Shown here in pieces: positions 8,177 through 19,520 of a DNA stretch of 25,308 nt. This DNA comes from Gonapodya sp. JEL0774. Lineage: Eukaryota > Monoblepharomycota > Monoblepharidomycetes > Monoblepharidales > Gonapodyaceae. How positions within the stretch are numbered: position 1 is the stretch's first letter; each line of letters begins with the position of its first letter. The notes below the pieces were generated by a model. That model worked only from the letters and a program-made list of their open reading frames with translations, did no database searches and was not told where the DNA came from. Both the position numbers and the translations under genes were made by a program. Where the stretch lies: the NCBI GenBank assembly GCA_027604505.1, contig JADIIX010000225.1, forward strand, positions 1 through 25,308. Reading direction: 5' to 3'.

Positions 8177-11100
8177 ATGGACCCATCCACCGACCAGACA
8201 AGCTCTGGCGTTTTCCTTTCCTCCCTCGTGGACGATTCCCTTTTCGAATACCGCCAAATCTGGGAATGGTCTTCCACTCTCGAAACTCGCTGGTTCAACA
8301 CACTTTCCAGAGATGCTGAGCCGCAAACCGTAGAGAGTCGAACTGAATCCGACTGCACAAGCAACTTGGTGGTACGGCTCGAGGATCCACGGTCTCGGCA
8401 CCTCCTTGGCGAAACGGCTGTGTCGAGAGTTTTACCACAGAATATCATTCGGGCTCTTTTGCGCGTGAGGACTTTACCATGGCAGCTTCAGGCCTCCGCA
8501 GACGGGAAAACGCTTGGTGTGCTACGAAACGATGCGCTCGATGTGTTTGACTTGAGTAGTGAGCCCATCACGCGCAGGACGATCCATCTGGGGAAAGAGG
8601 GGCCGGCGCGCTTGAGCGCTTTGAGGAAAATAGCATGGTCGACAGATGGGAAATTGGTGGCAGTGGCAGAGAGTAGCGGGAAGGTGGAGGTCTTCACTCG
8701 GGAGGGCCTTCTCGTCTGCGTGATCGATGCCACCCCAACATCTGACATGTGAATTGTTCTCCATTGTTCAACGTGCCGTTATATCAAAACTAAAGAAATG
8801 CTTGGAACAGCTCCGATCCCTTAACCGCAGTATCCCCAATTTGCCACCTCTTCTTTCTTGATGACCATGTGATCCAACCAAACCTTCTTTACATGGGTAA
8901 ATCTTCCTGGACACATGAGCTCCTTGTCATTGGTCATGATGGAGTTGCCCACTGCTATTTGCTTGATCTGGAAGACATTTTGCAATGTGACTTGCAAACA
9001 TTGCCTCGTCTTATTACGGTGGATAGTCATGGTGGAGAGTCAAACATGGTGGTTGTGCACCACCACTCTTACACATTCCCTTCTTATGTCTATGTTCTTT
9101 CTGCTGCAGCCAACCAGCATGCAAAGTTGCTGGCTCTTTCAGGCAGAAGCTCCCATCAAGCAAATCTGGAGAATTTTCTGGATGGACGCATGACTTTCTG
9201 GAAACTGTTGGCTTCAGCGCCATTTTATGAGCTGAGTGAAGTTGGATCCAGTTTACACCAAGCAATCTCAGAGAAGAGTGGTCTTTGGGAATCTGTGACG
9301 AGGTGCATGAGTCTGTTTCCCAACTCTGACATTCTTAGGCGCATGGGGTTAAGGAACCTTCAACAGAACCATACAATTTCTATATCCCCATCAGCAGAGT
9401 TTGTTGCCACAGTGAACTTTTGTGGTGAAGTGGTGTTGTTGGGAGTTGCAAAGGGAGAGCTGATCAAAAAATGGAACTTCAAAGACATTTTTGCACTCAC
9501 TGCAAAATCTAATTCAAGTAGTAATTCTCAAGGGCTTCAAGGGGGGGATGATTTCAGAAACAAAAGAGGAACCCTAGGGCCTCAGGATACTACTTCAAGC
9601 CATTCAGCTTCTAATGAGAGATACTCTGATACATGGACTGATGATGAGTCAATTGGATTTTTGCAGGGCAAGAATGCAGATAACAACAATTATAGAAGTT
9701 CCATGGCCAACCCAAATGATCTAATTTTATCTGTGGCTTGGTGGTCTGACACAGTGCTCACTATAGCACTGGAGTCAGGAAAACTGATAGCTTTTGACTG
9801 GCAGGCTGAGTGTGGTGTCGTTGCATCTGTGTTTGATGGATCAGTACCTACAGGACCAAGCATTCTCCAGTGTTTTGAACTTGGTCCATTCATGGTGGTT
9901 ATTCCTGGAGAGAAAATTTGTGTTTTGGATATGAAGCACATTTCTGGTGCACAAAGGCAACCCGCTTGCCCCAGCCCAGAAGTGGTTATTGCTGATAAGT
10001 CCTCAGGTTCCTACATATTTGAGATTGCAAGTGTGTGGATCCTTTCTTTCTGGAGCTCTGTGTTCAACTTCATTGTTGTGATGTGGGCTTTATCATGGAG
10101 TGATCCAGCGGAGCTTCTCTTCACTGCAATTGATGCAAAATTGTTTAGAGTGAGGCAAGTTGAGACACTACTAAAGCTCCATGTAGTTTCTTCACTTTCT
10201 AAAGAGGAAGCTGTGAGGAAACTTGTATTGACAGGGCAGTATGAGAAGGCCCTCAGCTTTTGTGCTACTGAAGGGATGGATACTGATATTGTTTACAAGG
10301 CACGCTGGACAGAGTCTGTGAAAACCATTTTTAACTCAACATATGCAGAAACCTTGCTTGGTGCCATCAAAGATGACTACTGGGTCATGAGGGAGACAGC
10401 TGAACTTGTTTTGTCAAACCCTGCTGTACAGCAAACAATTTTGGAGCATGGGTTGTCAAGAAGTGACAAGGTACTTGGAAACCTGACCCACAGGTCACCC
10501 AAGGAAGTTATGCACTTGGTAGTACAGGAGACAAATGTCAGAACAGCATCCAGTTTGAGTGCATTACTTGTGTTGAGACTTCAAATAATTGTGAGACAGA
10601 ACTTGCTGAGTACCTTCCAACAAATTGCCAGTATTGCCAGAGTGCATGCAATCAAATTGGAGGAGAGGACACATAGTCATTTTGGAGCACTGGAACAGCA
10701 AGCATTAACAGGGGATGCATTTAGACTCAGTTTTATGTCCTTTTGCTCATCACATGTTCTTGCACATGCTTCCTTTTATGCTGCCAATGGCTGCTTAGAA
10801 GCACTAAAAATCTGTCTCAACAACCACAAAAATGAGCTTACTAAATACCAAGCAAATTTGGTAGGATTGGTACCTTTTTCTGTCCCCCCAGAGGATTACG
10901 CTGAACTCTTGCCATGGAATAGTCTGGATGACATGGGTCCTGGTGACTGGGGTGAAATCAGTAATCACAACAGTTGCAGTGATATTGTTCTGAAGGAGCC
11001 ATTGTACACCTATTTAGAACATGCTTGTGGTGAGAATAGTTTCATACACAGCCAGAGAACAAGTTTCTCAAATGTCTCTCTAGAGTTGCAATTATGTGAG

Positions 11101-14100
11101 AGTGCTTGTGAAAATGTAGAGCAGGAGGAGATGGCCTGGTACTTAACAAGAGCATTGTTAATTGAGGCAAGAACAGGCATGCAAGAACGTGCAATTGATT
11201 TGCTTGAATGCAAGGAAAACTGGGAACCAGAATCACAAGTCATTGTTAACATGTTAAAAGAGGATCTTCATCTTGTCTCCCTTTTGGTTTATTGTATTGC
11301 AACAATTGATGATATGGGAAACACAACTGCAGAGGAATTTAATCTTCATATATTCTCAAAACTGGGTGTTGTTGATGTTTTGAAGCTCATAGTGAACTCC
11401 ATGCACGTCAAAAGTGAGTACTTCAGGATCTTCACAACAGTATCTTGATTGTTTCTAAATATTGTTACCTTGCAGTTAACCAGCGTGATGCTGTCAAATT
11501 GATGGTTAGATATTTGCAGAGTCTTACCACAAAGTCAAACTACCTATCATTATATGGGGCACTCCCCCAATCCTTTCCACATCAAAGCTTAAACATGGAG
11601 CCATCAGAAACCCTATTTTCTTATCTCTTTGATGAACTACCAAGATCTTCCATTGAGATTGTATCATATATTCTTGAGTCAATGCAGCAGGTCAGCAAAG
11701 ATCACTTCCCTCTCATGTTTTTTGACAAGTATATGCTTGGTGAGGGAATAGTTTCTGCATGTTACAATGTTTCAGAAGTGAATTCAGATGAGATCCTGGC
11801 AATGTCAAAAATGTTGGAACTCTTTGATGATTTTGTGCAAATACCTGGGAATGAGGACATTGCATCAGAGATCAAAAACATTGCTCCCTTTGGATTAGGG
11901 GAGCCAATTGAGGAGGATGGTGACAGATACCTGAATTTTCAAAGGGAAAGTGTTTATGTCAGGCATGGCAGTGAAGTGGCTCCAACATACTCAGATAAAA
12001 TTTCTGACAGAAGCCCAGATCCTCATAGCTGGGAGTCAGTAGTTGATCTGCAGAGAGAAACCAGATGGGATGGGGTCCTTAGAAGGATCAAAAGATTGAG
12101 GTGTCACCTTGCTGCTGCAAGAATCACACTAAAATATGGAATGACAATCCCTCTACAGTCTTTCTTGCAGATTTCTAACAACAAAGAATCTCAATGGACT
12201 TTTCTGCTTAGAGTGGCAAGGAAGCTGACTAGTATTCCAGCATCACAATTGGAAGAGAAGGGTCTTGCTCTTTTAGTGGATATTCTAAACCTTAAGGAGG
12301 AATGCTTTGTCCTTTGTCTGTTGGAGGAGCAAGATATTATGAAGGAATTTGTTGTAGCAGCCTTTGGATGTGGAGGTAGGTTTGCTCTTGTTGCTGGTTA
12401 CTTTCCATAATTCTTGCCTTACTTTAGTTTGTCAGCCTTTGCATTGGCACAGAATGTCATCAATTCACCAAATTTCAGATTCTATTTACCTTTGCAAGTG
12501 TCAGAACAATTGGTACTTAATGCAGCTTGGGAGTACTTTGATAATGCTAGCACTATGCATTCAGATGAAGGTGGATTGTTTTCATCCAAACTGTGGTAGG
12601 TAGTAGCCTTCTTGTTCTACTTCTCCAAAGATGTTTGCACTCCTCTGCATTGTAGTCTTGGCACAATGCCTAAATCAACAAGACTTCAGCAGGAATTGGA
12701 CCTCATAGAAGCCGTCAACCAGCTTGGGAAGTATCAAGTGAGTGCAGAAGGCCCCAACCTTTGGCAAAACTCAAGACCTGCTTTCGGCCACATTGACATT
12801 TGGTAACTTAGCTTCTAGCACCTTCAGCTATACAAATCCTTCCAATTGAAGTTCGCCTCTCCCCAAATCGTTTGGTGTTTGTTGAGAAAATCTTAGAAGT
12901 CATTCCAAATCTATTTAAACAATCAGAGGCAATACTTGGTCTTACCAGCAAATTGGGATATCAGGGAGACCTTGGTGCACATTTGCAAACAAGATCAATG
13001 CTGGTTGAAGCAGCCCTCAACCAGCATGATTATGACACAGCACAAGAGCTTTTAGAAGAGCTGGTATGCTCTTCTTCTTCAGGTATTCAATCTGCTGTTG
13101 GAGTGAATCACAGCTCTGCCACAGGATCAGTCTTAAAAGCATGTATCCGATATGGAACAGATCACCAGATTACAAACTTAGGAAGCCGGAAACAAGCTCT
13201 TGCCCATTCTCTCAGTTTCTGTCCTGAGTATCAGATTGCTCAATTGCTGAAGCAGCTGTCTGTTCTGGAGTTCCAGATTGGTCTTCAAAAGGCCTTGGGA
13301 ACAGCTAAAGAGCAAAACACAGTTGAAGGAGATAGTACTTCTACTTGTATTCAAGTCTCAGATAACATTCTTGAATCAAACACCAATATCACAGCAGTTG
13401 CCACTGCCTTGAGCACTTCTTATCAGGAAGCAATTCATTTATTGCCACAGACAAACTTTAAAGATCTTGTCCAACATCAGTTCTACATGTCACAAATGAA
13501 TCCATCCATAAATGCACCAAAAGAAAATGATCTCTCAGTCTGTTTCTATAATTATCATTTTGTTGAGCAATTGCAACAATCACTGGAGCACAAGGGCTCT
13601 TATTCTTTGAATAAACTAGTACACCTGAATGCTATGTTGAGCAAACTGAGACATCTCTGTTCAGATAAGAGCACTCCCATAGATGAGAGCTTTTGGGTGA
13701 CAGCTGCAACAGCTTTTCAATATTATGACATACTCTTGCTTTCAGCTGTAGCATTAAGTGATCTGGATGTAAGTAGTTTGAGATGCCAATGCCTTTTCTT
13801 TGGTGTTAATATTCACATCAATATTGATCTCCAGGATGACTCATTTAGACTACTTCTCAAAACAATTAATCCCATTTCAGTCCATGCACAAATAGGAGTC
13901 TATTTGACTGCTTTGAGAGTATTAATTCTCATTTCTATGCTGGAGAATTCACTACTTGAGTGCATGGATCTTCATCATCACAGATATCTGGATGTGTTGA
14001 ATGCATTTAACATGATTTCAGAAACCTATTCATATTCTTCATATCATCAAAAAATCCATGATATGTTTCAAAGCTCATCTAAATTCATGATACTCCTCCA

Positions 14101-17100
14101 AGAAAAATACCAAAATAGCAAGTTAAATGTATGAGCAGATTCACATGCACTCTCAGGCAGAATCTGAACTACATACTTTTTTAGAAAATTGTTAGGAAGT
14201 ATGGGGTTAACCCCACCCAGTTTGCTGCTGATAGTGGATACCAACAGAGAGTCCTAAGATCAATGACACAAACCATTGATGAGTTACAGATTCAGGATGC
14301 AGTGGTGTTAGCCAAAGGTTATGGTGTTCCAGAAATTCAGGTGAACTTATCTACCAGAATATTCTTTTTGATATTCAATTGAAAGTTATATCCTCAGGTT
14401 GTGTTTGCACAAATTACTTGGTTGTTTAGTGGATGTACTGTTAGGGGAGCATCTTTTGAAAATCAACTTAAACAGCTCTTAATAGAGCTAAGTGGAAATT
14501 ATGAGAGTGCATTGATGCAATTAAATGAGCTACATCCTGCAGTAAGTGTCCCTTACTGTACTACATCTGTTTGGACTGACTGAAAAACAATTAGGTTGTT
14601 CATTCCAATGAGCCCCTTCAACGCTCATTTTATGAATTTTATTGTGCCATTCTGCACCTTTCAAATGGAGTGAGTATATTCTATACAGCATCAAGATATG
14701 GTGGAATTTCTGGTTGAACTTTTTTTCCCCCCTGAAGGAATCTACACTCTGGAGTCAGCTCCAGAATCGAATATCCTTACTAAAAGACTTAGAGTTGCTG
14801 AGAGCAGATGTCTCTCTGACAAAATTTGTTGCTGCTAATTATGAGGGAGAATTCAATGCTGCAAAACTACTCCTACCAATTGTTGAAACTGTCAAGGATT
14901 TGAATGTTACTGCAGCATTGATTCCAAAGTATGCTGCTTTGTAATTCTGGTAATTCTATAATTTGCTGGTGATAACATCTTGCATGCATATTGTCAAATT
15001 TAGGATATCACAACTTCAGTACTTGGAAGTGTTCCCTGATGAGAAAATCAAATCTGAACAACACCTAGTTGCCATATCTCAATCAACCCTCCTCAGCACA
15101 TTAGCATTGGTTCTTGCTAAAAAGCTTGCAAAAGATCAGTAAGTTTGCAAGTATCAGATGGCTGTTCTTGACAACAATCAAACTGTTCTGCTTTGATAAG
15201 AGATGTGCAGTTGCTTGGAACTGGGTTATTTGCCAAGCTTCTCCCCAATGACTTGATCACCCTTGTAAAGGAGATATTCTTTGGCAACCAAGTACAAAAT
15301 TCTTTCTGCCTTGCAGTCCCTGAGTTTTTGATCTCATAGTTGTCTATAATTCAGGTATCTAGGTTTCCACAAGAAGTGCTTTTGAATGTTGTAGAGACTC
15401 TTGAGCTTGCAATCAGCACTCAAAGCAAAAGTCCGATTGTAAGTGTACTAGCAATTGTTTAAACCAATACTGTGATTCTTATTTGAACCAATGCCAGATC
15501 TCTGAGTTGATGGAGACCCTGAGCAAACTTTCCTTCTTGATGGATCTTAGTACCATACATGATCCAGATGGTGGGACAAAGCTGGAGGATGACACTCTGC
15601 TTGAGTTTGAGGATGCATATCCAGTAGCAATATCTTTGGTCAGTGATGTGGGAAAGTATAAAGTAGGCTGAAGTACTTAATCCCTTGCATTTACTCAGGA
15701 GCAAGTTATCCATAACATGATGGTTGATGGATATTTGCTAGTTTTGTCATACTCTGCTTTCTCTACTGTGGTTAGGCATATTGGGGACCAAAACAGTCTA
15801 CGCCCATTTGAAGTCATGTACACTCAGCTCATGGAATCTCTCATCCAGTAAGTTTTGTGTGGTTCTGAAACTTCCCCTTTTCATCAATGGTTGATTTAAT
15901 TTTACCAAGAAATAAAGTGAATATCTCCAAAGAAGACTCTGATCTCTTTTGTGAACTTGTTTCAGTTGTCAGCAATTATCACACCCAGCATCCAGAGGCG
16001 CTTTGGATCCAAAAGCTTAGTCAACATGTGCTTGGAAAATTGAGAACCATTGCAAGAAATGTATCTGAACATTCTGGAGGAAGAAAGATAGCAATTGAAT
16101 GTTTGAGGAAGGTGAGATTGGACTGTTATTTGTGTGTTTGTGGCTTGTGTATTCCTCTGCTAAACTCTATCATTAGTTCTTCTCTAGTGACAGTCAAGAC
16201 TTCAACACAATCTCTGCAGTAAAAATTTATGACATAGTCTGTGAGACATGGGGGAATATAGTAAATATAGAAATTAAGTTGTCTGATTTCTCTTGTTAAC
16301 TTCTCTCTTCCACAACAGGCAGATCTTTTGCAGTTTGAGAGTATTGCAAGCCGTGCTGACATTTTTGCTCAAGTCCTTGCTAAGAGTGTACTCTCAGATA
16401 GCTCACATAAATCTGGACTGAGAATGTTCTTGCAAGAGTGGTCACAAGGAACCATCGAATCTCAACATTTGATATCTTTACATAAAGCAGATCCTTATCT
16501 TGCCCAATCATGGGTCATGATGCTTAAGAGGCTTGCAGATTATGGAGCAACAAATGATATAATTGATATCGGATTCACAGAGTGGAATTGTGGATTAGTA
16601 CCAAAGCAGGTAGTTCTTGTCCAGAAGGACTTGTTTTGTGGATACAGATCAATGACACTTTTACTTCCTTACTAGGCACAGGAAGAGAGTTTGCAGTCTC
16701 TTCAGTCTTCAAAGTCAAAGGATTTGCAGACTGCGTTTATTCGGCTGTCTCTTCTGTCACCACACAGTGATCTTGTTGGCATGGCACTCTTGGATCTTGC
16801 AACAACTGTCTCAGTACATGCAGATTCTATCCTGCAAGATCGGTTGACTCATATTATACTCTGTGCTCGTGACCTTGAAACAGAAGTCCAAAGCAATGCC
16901 TACTTATGGTCCAACATTGAGAAAACATTACTTACAACTCCAGTTCAAGGCTCAGAGACCCCAAGTGACATCAACATATATATGAAACTTGCCAATCATG
17001 TTATATATCATCTTTCTAGTAGTGGAAATTTTGTCCTTGCAGCCCGTTTGGCCTCTGAGTACAGAGGAACAGGAGAGTACTTGAAACATGGGGGAATGCC

Positions 17101-17254
17101 TGCAATAGGCCTCATTGTCCAGAGGTCAGTTGCCTTGTCCCATAAAGATACCACAAGTGTTGCCAGTAGTGTTGTCAGTAGTGGCAACATGGAATACAAG
17201 CTGATAATGGCACTGCTTTCAAGAAGTGGAGGAGATGTCTTGCAGAACACTTAA
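8177..17254 (+). CDS. NBAS: NBAS/Sec39-family Dsl1 (NRZ) tethering complex subunit
   Basis: Nineteen inferred exons: 8177-8748, 8811-11413, 11476-12375, 12436-12595, 12656-12737, 12812-13768, 13835-14128, 14185-14340, 14398-14541, 14595-14669, 14738-14928, 15004-15138, 15201-15291, 15355-15438, 15498-15638, 15699-15847, 15910-16111, 16319-16609, 16676-17254. They sum to 7,806 nt = 2,601 aa plus stop (human NBAS 2,371). The N-terminal WD40-like NBAS_N domain shows RKIAWSTDGKLVAVAESSG (compare RRVAWSYDCTLLAYAESTG), HELLVIGHDG and SVAWWSDTVLTIALESG. The middle (Sec39-type alpha-solenoid) shows YEKALSFCATEGMDTDIVY, QQELDLIEAVNQLGKY and ILPIEVRLSPNR. The protein bridges ZW10/Tip20 and ER SNAREs for Golgi-to-ER COPI vesicle tethering; animal NBAS also acts in NMD. 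Exon 5-6 splicing is ambiguous (acceptor 12811, or donor 12742 with acceptor 12827). Exon 1 differs sharply from the rest in CpG and codon use. Confidence 0.92.
8749..8810 (+). other. NBAS intron 1
   Basis: 62 bp, GTGAAT ... AACAG. Splicing gives codon AT|C (Ile) and restores TSDISDPLTAVSPICHLFFL, which aligns with SSFIGDLSYAIAGLIFLEY of human NBAS. A later CAG at 8830 would give a stop, so 8810 is preferred. Confidence 0.8.
8831..17254. other. CpG-depleted domain covering the NBAS gene body
   Basis: By hand count exon 1 of NBAS (8177-8748) has 42 CpG, the 572 bp from 8811 have 8, and 10,201-10,800 has one. TpG and CpA are abundant, and arginine is almost always AGA/AGG. Introns are equally depleted. 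Such a pattern is what long-term CpG cytosine methylation with deamination produces; that cause is inferred. Confidence 0.75.
16112..16318 (+). other. NBAS intron 17, length outlier
   Basis: 207 bp with GTGAGA donor and CAACAG acceptor, joining in phase 0. Every other intron of the gene is 53-75 bp. I see no coding exon inside it that joins in phase. Confidence 0.65.
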
Positions 17255-17684
17255 GGCTAGTGTCCAAGAAATAACTGAGGACCAGCAGCACATCCAAAGT
17301 CAATAGATCTGACTTTGAGGGACCAATCCTTGACACTCACACACTGGAGATAGTATAAAGTAATCATTTTCACATCAATATATCTAGGCAATTCATTGAT
17401 AGTAGTTGTGGGGTATGTGGCAGCAAAATGGGTGTGTAATCTTGAATGATAATGACCAGTGATGAGTTTCAGCCCCAGTATTTGACACATTTTTTTGCTT
17501 CCTGAAACTTATTCCTTGTCTCCCAGTCTAAAAATTATACTGCAAAGTGTCTACTACATGCTAATGCTAGATTGAAAGCAAGATGGTGTAGAAGAGGATT
17601 CAGACAAAGGCATAGCATTGATTATATTCAGACATTTCTCATGATGCTACAACAGGCCTGAAAACTATTGTGAGCTATACAATA
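17255..17684. other. 3' flank of NBAS
   Basis: 430 bp without a recognisable gene. A 77-codon open frame on the minus strand (17257-17490) has no motif and is probably chance. AT-rich and CpG-poor like the NBAS body. Confidence 0.5.
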
Positions 17685-17966
17685 ATGAGATTTTGTGGGG
17701 GTTGGGGGTGGCTGTGACATCTATCTATAGTTCTCAATCGCTTGGTCTCTGTGCACTACTGTGGCCACCAGTACTACACCTTCGCCCCAGACTCCAAGTC
17801 CAACTTCTCACTACATAACTCCAACACCAGGAACGCTAGAGAGATTGCTCAAGTATCAAAACGCATCTACTCTTCAAGACTGTTCTAATGCGCCTATCAG
17901 CATCCTTCTATCACTGTCCGCTGTTGAGCTATTTGACATCCAAACTCAACCCTTACTTCAATACCT
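17685..17966 (+). repeat. Dispersed ~280-bp repeat, copy 1
   Basis: Direct repeat of 21,897-22,177, roughly 80% identical by eye with small indels. Shared landmarks are TTCTCAATCGCT, GCACTACTGTGG, CACTACATAACTCCA, AGGAACGCTAGAGAGAT, and ACATCCAAACTC near the end. In this copy the repeat runs directly into Harbinger transposase sequence. Confidence 0.8.
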
Positions 17967-18426
17967 GTGGCACTCCTCAGGCCGCAATGTAATTGAATGT
18001 GTGATTGGCATATCCAAGAACTGCATTCAATCTCTGGAAAAAGGAACCAGGTTTTATCTATTTCAAGATCAAATCCGAGCTGTTGTTGCATGGTTCGTGA
18101 TTCATAACTTCATCCACCATCACAGCAACGGTGCAGATGACGACATTGCTTGTGAATTCAACCGGCTGAATCCCCTACTCCACCAACCAGAAGTGAATGC
18201 AGAGATTCTTAGAGCAGCTGGTGGGAGATCTCCGGCAAAGGTATGGAGGGATGCCTTGGCCAAGAAGATGTGGGACAAATACCTTGTGATTAGGGTGGAG
18301 CGTGGGGTCAGGAATATAGCTGTTATTGACCCATACTGTTTTGTAGCCCACATTGTATTTCAAATGAATGGAATGAGCTTAAGCATCAAAATGTCCTTGA
18401 AACATGTTACTACTGTGTCTCAATAA
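17962..18426 (+). pseudogene. PIF/Harbinger transposase C-terminal fragment
   Basis: The frame reads HSSGRNVIECVIGISKN, then RAVVAWFVIHNFIHHH and KVWRDALAKKMWDKYL before a stop at 18426. In PIF/Harbinger (DDE_Tnp_4) transposases the end of the catalytic domain reads RNVIER.FG.LK....L...., then IHNFI..HD, and the tail contains a MW..Y helix. Only this C-terminal part is present: the catalytic DDE core and the Myb-like partner are missing, so it is a dead remnant. The frame is open upstream through repeat copy 1 (from 17761), but that part does not look like transposase. The last ~40 codons have no match I recognise. Confidence 0.65.
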
Positions 18427-19439
18427 CTCATTGCAAACCTCCTGGATGTGCCAGGCCATCAAACTCGCCGACTCTTCGCACTCCCCATTCCAATAAAAAT
18501 GTCCGCCACCGTCCTATTGCCAGCAAACCAAATTGCAAGGTCCGCATGCTCTGCATCTGTGAACCCATCCTCCACTGCAATGCGCAGCACTCTCGCAGCG
18601 AGATCCATTGCCATTTCTGCTTGTCCCATTAACCCCTGCACCAACGCATCCACCAACTTATCAAATCAAGCAATTTCCACCGGTTCAGATTGATCTGGGG
18701 TCAAAAACGTGCTTCCTTGTGGTTGGAGCCAGGGTGTGGGAGCTTCCACCGCCTGTTTCTGTCACTGCTATGGCCTCTTCCTCCACTGACTCCCCTCATG
18801 ACCCACCAACAACTCTTGCTTGGACTGGAACAACCATCACCACATGCCTGCACCGAGAAACTGACAAACGTTGTAGGAGGGTTGTTTGTCCCACAATATA
18901 GTTCGATTATATGTCTCTTTAAATCCCAAGTATGCTGACATGAACTTGTAGGTCCAATGAACACAATGAGATTAAAGAACTTAGAGTTTGTAAATCGAAG
19001 AGACGAAGTGAAAGTCAATGCTCAAACAGCAGTGTATTCCAACTATGTTCAGGCAGTACAACTAATCAAAGTTATCTTCACTCTACTGATACTCAGTCCT
19101 CTAACTCAAGATAGACAGCTTCAGTTGAGAAATACGACTTCTACAAATTTGAGTTCCAGCACCAAGAACTGACACTAGAACTCACTCAGAAAGACGCTTC
19201 CCAAAGCACTTCAGTTTGCAGAGTAACTTCTCTTTCCTGACCAAATGGACAACTTAACCAGCAGGCCAGAACTAAGTGATTACTTCACTCAATCCAAACA
19301 ACAAGTCACTAAAAGGTACTCAATCACTATAAAGATAATGATTAAAGCACCAAACGGGCCAACTAACGTTCATCCCTTCCTTAGCGGTCAATCTTAAGCC
19401 TTACCAAGCTTTCGCTTGCGTCTGGACTTAAAGAAAAGG
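18427..19439. other. No supported gene; decayed repeat-like sequence
   Basis: About 1 kb. A minus-strand open frame (18459-18656) gives a helical 65-residue peptide with LAARVLRIAVEDGFTDAEHA. It is CpG-richer than its surroundings and may be a fragment of an element ORF, but I do not recognise it. The segment 19,020-19,380 is A/C-rich with no frame. Confidence 0.4.
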
Positions 19440-19516
19440 ACCGCCTCGGCCGAGGTTTGAACACACAATTAAGACCAAAAGAGCTTTTGTTCAGCCCGTT
19501 AGGCTACACACTGTTT
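19440..19516 (-). repeat. tRNA-like Pol III module (SINE head or tRNA pseudogene)
   Basis: On the minus strand, TAGCCTAACGG fits the tRNA A box (TRGYNNARNGG). About 31 nt downstream GTTCAAACC fits the B box (GGTTCRANYCC), which is normal tRNA spacing. Between them GCTCTTTTGG resembles an anticodon loop with CTT. A convincing cloverleaf cannot be drawn: the D stem is poor. A perfect 12-bp palindrome CCTCGGCCGAGG (19444-19455) sits where the T-stem/acceptor end would be. This fits a tRNA-derived SINE or a decayed tRNA better than a functional gene. Confidence 0.4.
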
Positions 19517-19520
19517 CTTG

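Noticed and set aside
8831-8868. CAG at 8828-8830 as NBAS exon 2 acceptor
   Set aside because: It would put the phase wrong and give a stop within ten codons. The AACAG at 8810 keeps the frame and the alignment.
13769-13834. In-frame continuous exon through 13,769-13,834
   Set aside because: The 66-bp segment has GTAAGT and CTCCAG ends and is divisible by three, so it is an intron that happens to lack stops. The encoded segment (SSLRCQCLFFGV...) does not fit the NBAS alignment.
15639-15698. A 36-bp intron (15663-15698) with donor GTAGGC
   Set aside because: The upstream donor GTCAGT at 15639 gives a 60-bp intron in the same phase, matching the size of neighbouring introns; 36 bp would be below anything else in the gene.
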